From an uncultured Pseudomonadota bacterium (GTDB lineage Bacteria > Myxococcota_A > UBA796 > UBA9615), in the NCBI GenBank assembly GCA_937907595.1, contig CALCXL010000046.1:1-10436 (forward strand): a stretch of 10,436 nucleotides of DNA, given 5' to 3'. Under the pieces are notes generated by a model. That model was not told where the DNA came from. It made no database searches and saw only the letters and a list, made by a program, of their open reading frames with translations. The translations under genes were made by a program, and so were the position numbers. Each line of letters starts with the position of its first letter. Within the stretch, counting starts at the first letter, position 1. Positions 7,820-10,436 of this stretch are shown here, in pieces.

Positions 7820-9277
7820 ATGGGCAAGAGCTACAAGCAATGGTCGCCGACAGAGAGCTACCTGTTCCCGCCTGCTCCGCAGGACTGGCTTCCCGCCGGA
7901 CACCTGGCCTACTTCGTCATGGAGTTCGTGGAGGAGGCTGACCTCAGCGCCATCGACGAGGCCTTCCAGCGGAAGGACCCTCGGGGTGAGCAGCCGTTTT
8001 CTCCTCGGCTGATGGTGGCGCTGCTCCTGTACGGCTACTGCACCGGTGTTTACTCGTCGCGGCGGATCGAGAAGGCCACGCACGAAGACGTGGCGTTCCG
8101 TCTTCTCTGCGGCGGCTGCCACCCGCACTTCACGACGCTGGCCCGGTTCCGGCGAGAGCACCTCGGTGCGCTCCAGGACCTCTTCGTGCAGACGGTCCGG
8201 ATGTCGCGCTCCGCGGGACTTCTGCGCAGCGAGCGGGTCGCGCTCGACGGTACAAAGGTCCAGGCCAATGCGAGCAAGCGGAAGGCCATGAGCTACCGAC
8301 GCATGAAGAAGAAGCAGACGGAACTCGAGCAGGAAATCGAAGAGCTGCTGGCCCGCGCCGAGAGCGAGGACCGCGACGAGGACGCCCGATTCGGCGCCGG
8401 CAAGCGAGGCGACGAGGCAGTGATCGCCGAAGTCCGGGACCGCAGGACTCGGAGGGAGTGGATCCGCGAGCAGATGGCCGCGCTGGAGAAGGAGGCTCGC
8501 CTCGGACGTGCCGCGGAGCTGGACCGCCAGGCCTCCGCGAACGAGCAGGCTGCGGAACGAGCTACGGAGGGCCAGGAGCGCCGTCGGCGCGAGACCACCG
8601 CCCGCAAGCGCAAAGAGCAGTCGCTCAGCCTCTTCGGAGACGACGACCCTCCACCACCCGAGGCGATCCCGCGCCACGTCCCGCCGCATACCCCCGACGG
8701 CCTCCCGAAGGACCGTGCCCAGCGCAACTTCACCGACCCGGACAGCCGAATCATGCGGCGCGATGGCGCCTACCTGCAGGGCTACAACTGCCAGGCCGTA
8801 GTGGACGAGGACTCTCAGGTGGTCGTGGCGACAGGGGTCGGAAACCTGGGCAACGACCAGCTGTATCTGGCGCCCATGCTCGACCGCACGATCGGGAGCC
8901 TGGGCCGAACGCCGCGGAGCTTCGTCGCCGACGCTGGGTACTGGAGCGCCGCCAACGCCGAGCTCCTGGAGGACGCCGGAGTCGAGCCCTACATCGCGAC
9001 GAGCCGCGAACTCCACGGGCTGATGGCCCCCGCCACTCGGTCCGGTCCACCTCCTGCTGAGCTCGACACCCGCGCGCGGATGGAGTGGCGACTACAAACA
9101 GAGGAAGGACGTGAGCGGCGGCTCAAACGTCGCACGTCCAATGAGCCGGTCTTCGGTCAGATCAAGGAATCTCGCGGCTTCCGCCGCTTCCACCTACGCG
9201 GCCTGGACAAGGTACGGGGCGAGTGGGCCCTCATCGCGACCGCCCACAACCTCCTCAAGCTCCACAAGGCTGTCTGA
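7820..9277 (+). CDS. IS1182-family DDE transposase
   Basis: The 485-residue protein catalyses cut or copy transposition of the surrounding element. The N-terminal part (YLFPPAPQDWLPAGHLAYFV; FSPRLMVALLLYGYCTGVYSSRRIE) is characteristic of the IS1182 family (DUF772-type N-terminus). The DDE catalytic residues are visible as Asp143 in ALDGTKVQANAS, Asp371 in VADAGYWS and Glu442 in NEPVFGQIKESRGFRRF. Between the first two is a long charged, probably coiled-coil insertion (about 155-285, rich in Lys, Arg and Glu), usual in this family. Length is normal and there is no frameshift, so the enzyme is probably active. The ATG at 7820 is the natural start (MGKSYKQWSP), although no SD is seen. The stop lies 26 bases before the right inverted repeat. 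Confidence 0.95.
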   Translation: MGKSYKQWSPTESYLFPPAPQDWLPAGHLAYFVMEFVEEADLSAIDEAFQRKDPRGEQPFSPRLMVALLLYGYCTGVYSSRRIEKATHEDVAFRLLCGGCHPHFTTLARFRREHLGALQDLFVQTVRMSRSAGLLRSERVALDGTKVQANASKRKAMSYRRMKKKQTELEQEIEELLARAESEDRDEDARFGAGKRGDEAVIAEVRDRRTRREWIREQMAALEKEARLGRAAELDRQASANEQAAERATEGQERRRRETTARKRKEQSLSLFGDDDPPPPEAIPRHVPPHTPDGLPKDRAQRNFTDPDSRIMRRDGAYLQGYNCQAVVDEDSQVVVATGVGNLGNDQLYLAPMLDRTIGSLGRTPRSFVADAGYWSAANAELLEDAGVEPYIATSRELHGLMAPATRSGPPPAELDTRARMEWRLQTEEGRERRLKRRTSNEPVFGQIKESRGFRRFHLRGLDKVRGEWALIATAHNLLKLHKAV

Positions 9278-9303
9278 AGGGGCCAGCAGACCTCACCCCG
9301 CTC

Positions 9304-9325
9304 GGCGTCTATGCGCTACGGGCTC
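9304..9325 (-). repeat. Right terminal inverted repeat of the IS
   Basis: A perfect 22-base match to the reverse complement of 7762-7783, followed by the second CTAG (9326-9329). Confidence 0.9.
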
Positions 9326-9337
9326 CTAGGAGTCGGT

Positions 9338-9370
9338 CGGGCACTGCCCGGCCGAGCCGGGCAGTGCCCG
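9338..9370. terminator. Perfect 15-bp hairpin, probably the displaced terminator of the cytochrome gene
   Basis: CGGGCACTGCCCGGC, loop CGA, GCCGGGCAGTGCCCG: a perfect 15-bp stem with a 3-base loop and no T-run. It lies just outside the right end of the IS. If the IS and one CTAG are removed in thought, the hairpin begins eight bases after the cytochrome stop codon, a normal terminator position. The link to that gene is inference. A role in 3'-end protection, or simply a repeated genomic palindrome, is also possible. Confidence 0.5.
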
Positions 9371-9404
9371 AGCGCAGCGCCCGAGACCGGCCGCTTCAGC
9401 CTCG

Positions 9405-9480
9405 GGGAGTTCTAAAGTCATCCTGTAAGGTCGACCATCGATTGAAGAGCCCGCTCGGAGTGATCCGGGCGGGCACTTCT
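9405..9480 (+). repeat. Direct repeat copy 2 with decayed tRNA-Pro 3' half
   Basis: The core 9432-9480 repeats copy 1 (CGACCATCGATTGAAG and the hairpin at 9444-9479). The loop is GTGA instead of GCGA, so it remains a GNRA tetraloop. Upstream, 9405-9431 resembles the tRNA-Pro T arm and acceptor strand: GGGAGTTC, a 5-base insertion, ATCCT, then a diverged strand joining CGACCA. Copy 3 shares TCATCCTGTAAGG here (9418-9430). It lies just beyond the end of the toxin-antitoxin operon, and the hairpin read on the minus strand may act as that operon's terminator. Confidence 0.7.
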
Positions 9481-9488
9481 GATCTGCC

Positions 9489-10010
9489 TTACGGGCCGTT
9501 CGGCTTCGGTACAGCGGAGAGATGCAGGTACATGGTCAGCGGCTCCGGCCGGTCGCCGAGTGTGCCCGCTCGGGGGGTCATCGCCCGGAACCCGAGGCGT
9601 TCGTAGAAGGCGACTGCGCCGGGCTTCGCGTCGACGACAACTCCGACGCAGCCCACGGTGCCGGACATCTCGTGAGCCAGGGCGAAGACGGTGCGCAGGA
9701 GGACGCGGCCCACGCCCTGACCCCGAACCTGCTCGTCGACTGCGAGCCGGGCGAGTCGAAGAACGGGGAGCGGATACCGCGGGAAGCGTCGCCGGTCGTC
9801 GTCGGGCAGCTCTGCGATCTCCACCTGGGAAGCCGCGACGGTCGCAAAGCCCACGACGTCGGCTCCTTCGACCGCCACGTAGGTCACACCGAGGTGGTGA
9901 CGAAACTGGTTCTGGCCCGCGTACCGGGAGAAGAACCGATCCAGGTCCGCGTTGCCGGAACGGAATCGGCTTCGGTCGTCGTCACGTCGAAGGACCCGAA
10001 CCTCAGCCAA
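9489..10010 (-). CDS. GNAT-family acetyltransferase toxin (TacT-like)
   Basis: The product is about 173 residues from a TTG start at 10010, which overlaps the antitoxin stop by eight bases; GAGG lies just upstream inside the antitoxin gene. The protein has the layout of TacT/AtaT-type toxins: an N-terminal GNADLDRFF (19-27) and QNQF, the acetyl-CoA pyrophosphate loop QVRGQGVG (94-101), and FYERLGF with Tyr136, the position of the conserved catalytic Tyr in TacT. Known members acetylate the amino acid on aminoacyl-tRNA and stop translation; that activity is inferred here from family and pairing. Transcription starts upstream of the antitoxin gene. Starts further upstream in this frame would overlap the antitoxin gene extensively and lack family similarity. 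The cytoplasmic toxin should be held inactive by the antitoxin. Confidence 0.85.
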   Translation of the reverse strand: MAEVRVLRRDDDRSRFRSGNADLDRFFSRYAGQNQFRHHLGVTYVAVEGADVVGFATVAASQVEIAELPDDDRRRFPRYPLPVLRLARLAVDEQVRGQGVGRVLLRTVFALAHEMSGTVGCVGVVVDAKPGAVAFYERLGFRAMTPRAGTLGDRPEPLTMYLHLSAVPKPNGP

Positions 10011-10287
10011 TGTCCTCGCCCCGGTCCGCGAACAGCTCGCGCATCGCATCGGTCGGCTCGGGCGGGTTCTCCATGAGGTGGAGCAGCCACTCACCCGTCT
10101 GGGCCGTGACCACGACCCGGGGCGGGATGATCACGTCCTGTGGCAGGTCCCGGAGCGCTTGGAGGTGGTGCAGGAGCGCCATCTCGATCAGGTGCCCCTT
10201 CTTGACGCCGTGTGCCTCGACGTACTGCTCGAGGGCGGCGCGAGTATCCGGAGAGATGTAGGCAGACACCTGGGATTGTGGGGGCAT
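10003..10287 (-). CDS. Ribbon-helix-helix antitoxin of the GNAT toxin
   Basis: The 94-residue protein has an N-terminal ribbon-helix-helix DNA-binding domain: strand SQVSAYI (5-11), helix PDTRAALEQYVEAHG and helix KKGHLIEMALLHHLQAL. The C-terminal part ends in LLHLMENPPEPTDAMRELF (68-86), which resembles the toxin-wrapping tail of DUF1778/TacA antitoxins (the NPPxPxxAxRxLF pattern). It should neutralise the downstream acetyltransferase and, bound to it, repress its own promoter. The ATG at 10287 has a strong SD, AAGGAG (10299-10294), six bases upstream, much stronger than the toxin's, giving the antitoxin excess such modules need. The exact family name is less sure than the antitoxin role. 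Confidence 0.88.
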   Translation of the reverse strand: MPPQSQVSAYISPDTRAALEQYVEAHGVKKGHLIEMALLHHLQALRDLPQDVIIPPRVVVTAQTGEWLLHLMENPPEPTDAMRELFADRGEDIG

Positions 10288-10299
10288 CGTCAGCTCCTT

Positions 10300-10335
10300 C
10301 TACGAAAACGTAGGGCTTGTGGTCACCCCAGTCAA
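10300..10335 (-). promoter_or_regulatory. Toxin-antitoxin promoter with overlapping palindromic operator
   Basis: On the minus strand TTGACT (10335-10330), 17 bases, then TACGTT (10312-10307) form a promoter with optimal spacing. The palindrome CTACG-TTTT-CGTAG (10313-10300) covers the -10 box and the expected start site, and ends beside the antitoxin SD. This is the expected position for autorepression by a ribbon-helix-helix antitoxin. The mRNA leader would be only about 13 bases. Confidence 0.6.
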
Positions 10336-10356
10336 GCCGCATGGATCGCCAGCTCG

Positions 10357-10436
10357 AAAGTTCGATAATCATCCTGTAAGGCCGACCATCGATTGAAGAG
10401 CCCGCTCGGAGCGATCCGGGCGGGCTCTTCTGCTTG
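10357..10436 (+). repeat. Direct repeat copy 3, truncated by the window edge
   Basis: The core 10383-10435 matches copy 1 with one difference. Its hairpin (10395-10430) is the best of the three, with a perfect 11-bp outer stem because the mismatched position here is A-T. Upstream it shares TCATCCTGTAAGG and CGACCA with copy 2, and retains a T-loop-like GTTCGA (10360-10365). It lies immediately upstream of the toxin-antitoxin promoter, so the operon is bracketed by copies 2 and 3. What follows is outside the window. Confidence 0.75.

Larger units (their letters stand above)
7762..9325 (+). mobile_element. IS1182-like insertion sequence, apparently complete
   Basis: The element is about 1.56 kb and has one transposase gene. 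Its ends are perfect 22-bp inverted repeats: 7762-7783 (begins GAGCCCGTAGCGCATAGACG) and 9304-9325 (ends CGTCTATGCGCTACGGGCTC). CTAG flanks both ends (7758-7761 and 9326-9329) and may be a 4-bp target duplication. Because CTAG is itself a palindrome, it could instead belong to the ends, making them 26 bp. The absence of decay in ends or gene suggests a recent insertion. Confidence 0.9.

Noticed and set aside
7733..9016. Minus-strand open frame opposite the transposase
   Set aside because: The plus strand encodes a complete DDE transposase between matched inverted repeats; the antisense frame has no motif.
10357..10389. A second complete tRNA upstream of the copy 3 CGACCA
   Set aside because: Only a T-loop-like GTTCGA and an acceptor-like 3' strand are present. 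No matching 5' acceptor, D arm or anticodon arm is found, and the spacing is five bases too long.
9405..10436. Integron attC sites flanking a toxin-antitoxin cassette
   Set aside because: The repeats are hairpins of suitable size bracketing a cassette-like operon, but I find no GTTRRRY/RYYYAAC core sites, and the repeats match the tRNA-Pro end, so a tRNA-type attachment site fits better.

Overview
The window is very G+C-rich (roughly 70 % by eye, not computed) and looks chromosomal, from a Gram-negative bacterium. Three gene products start with lipoprotein signal peptides, and one is a di-haem cytochrome lipoprotein of a kind common in Myxococcota-like (former deltaproteobacterial) and marine proteobacterial genomes. 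That placement is inference; no rRNA or other phylogenetic marker was compared. Start codons are often GTG or TTG, so several starts here are chosen on Shine-Dalgarno (SD) evidence.

Layout. (i) 111-836 (+): acidic lipoprotein of unknown function, convergent with (ii) 928-2109 (-): a DegT/DnrJ-type aminotransferase-fold protein with no lysine where the PLP lysine should be. (iii) 2183-4381 (+): a tight housekeeping operon, def-fmt-rpe (peptide deformylase, Met-tRNA formyltransferase, ribulose-phosphate epimerase), with overlapping genes and a strong-looking promoter that would give a leaderless def mRNA. (iv) 4435-4511 (+): tRNA-Pro(CGG) with its own promoter (TTGACA across the rpe stop codon), followed by a GNRA-capped hairpin.

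From the tRNA-Pro 3' end onward the gene content becomes accessory: (v) 4683-5612 (+) PHB-depolymerase/feruloyl-esterase-type lipoprotein; (vi) 5664-6629 (-) a medium-chain quinone oxidoreductase broken by frameshifts; (vii) 6769-7761 (+) di-haem c-type cytochrome lipoprotein; (viii) 7762-9325 an intact IS1182-like insertion sequence with perfect 22-bp ends, sitting exactly at the cytochrome stop codon; (ix) 9489-10287 (-) a two-gene toxin-antitoxin operon (ribbon-helix-helix antitoxin plus GNAT acetyltransferase toxin) with a promoter and overlapping palindromic operator.

The most interesting signal is a three-copy direct repeat at 4506-4558, 9405-9480 and 10357-10436. Copy 1 is the last six bases of tRNA-Pro plus its downstream hairpin. 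Copies 2 and 3 carry the same hairpin, preceded by what looks like a decayed tRNA-Pro 3' half. The copies cut the accessory region into a ~4.9-kb segment and a ~0.95-kb toxin-antitoxin segment, as expected for successive insertions at a tRNA attachment site or for exchangeable cassettes. No integrase is visible, and copy 3 runs to the window edge, so the array may continue.
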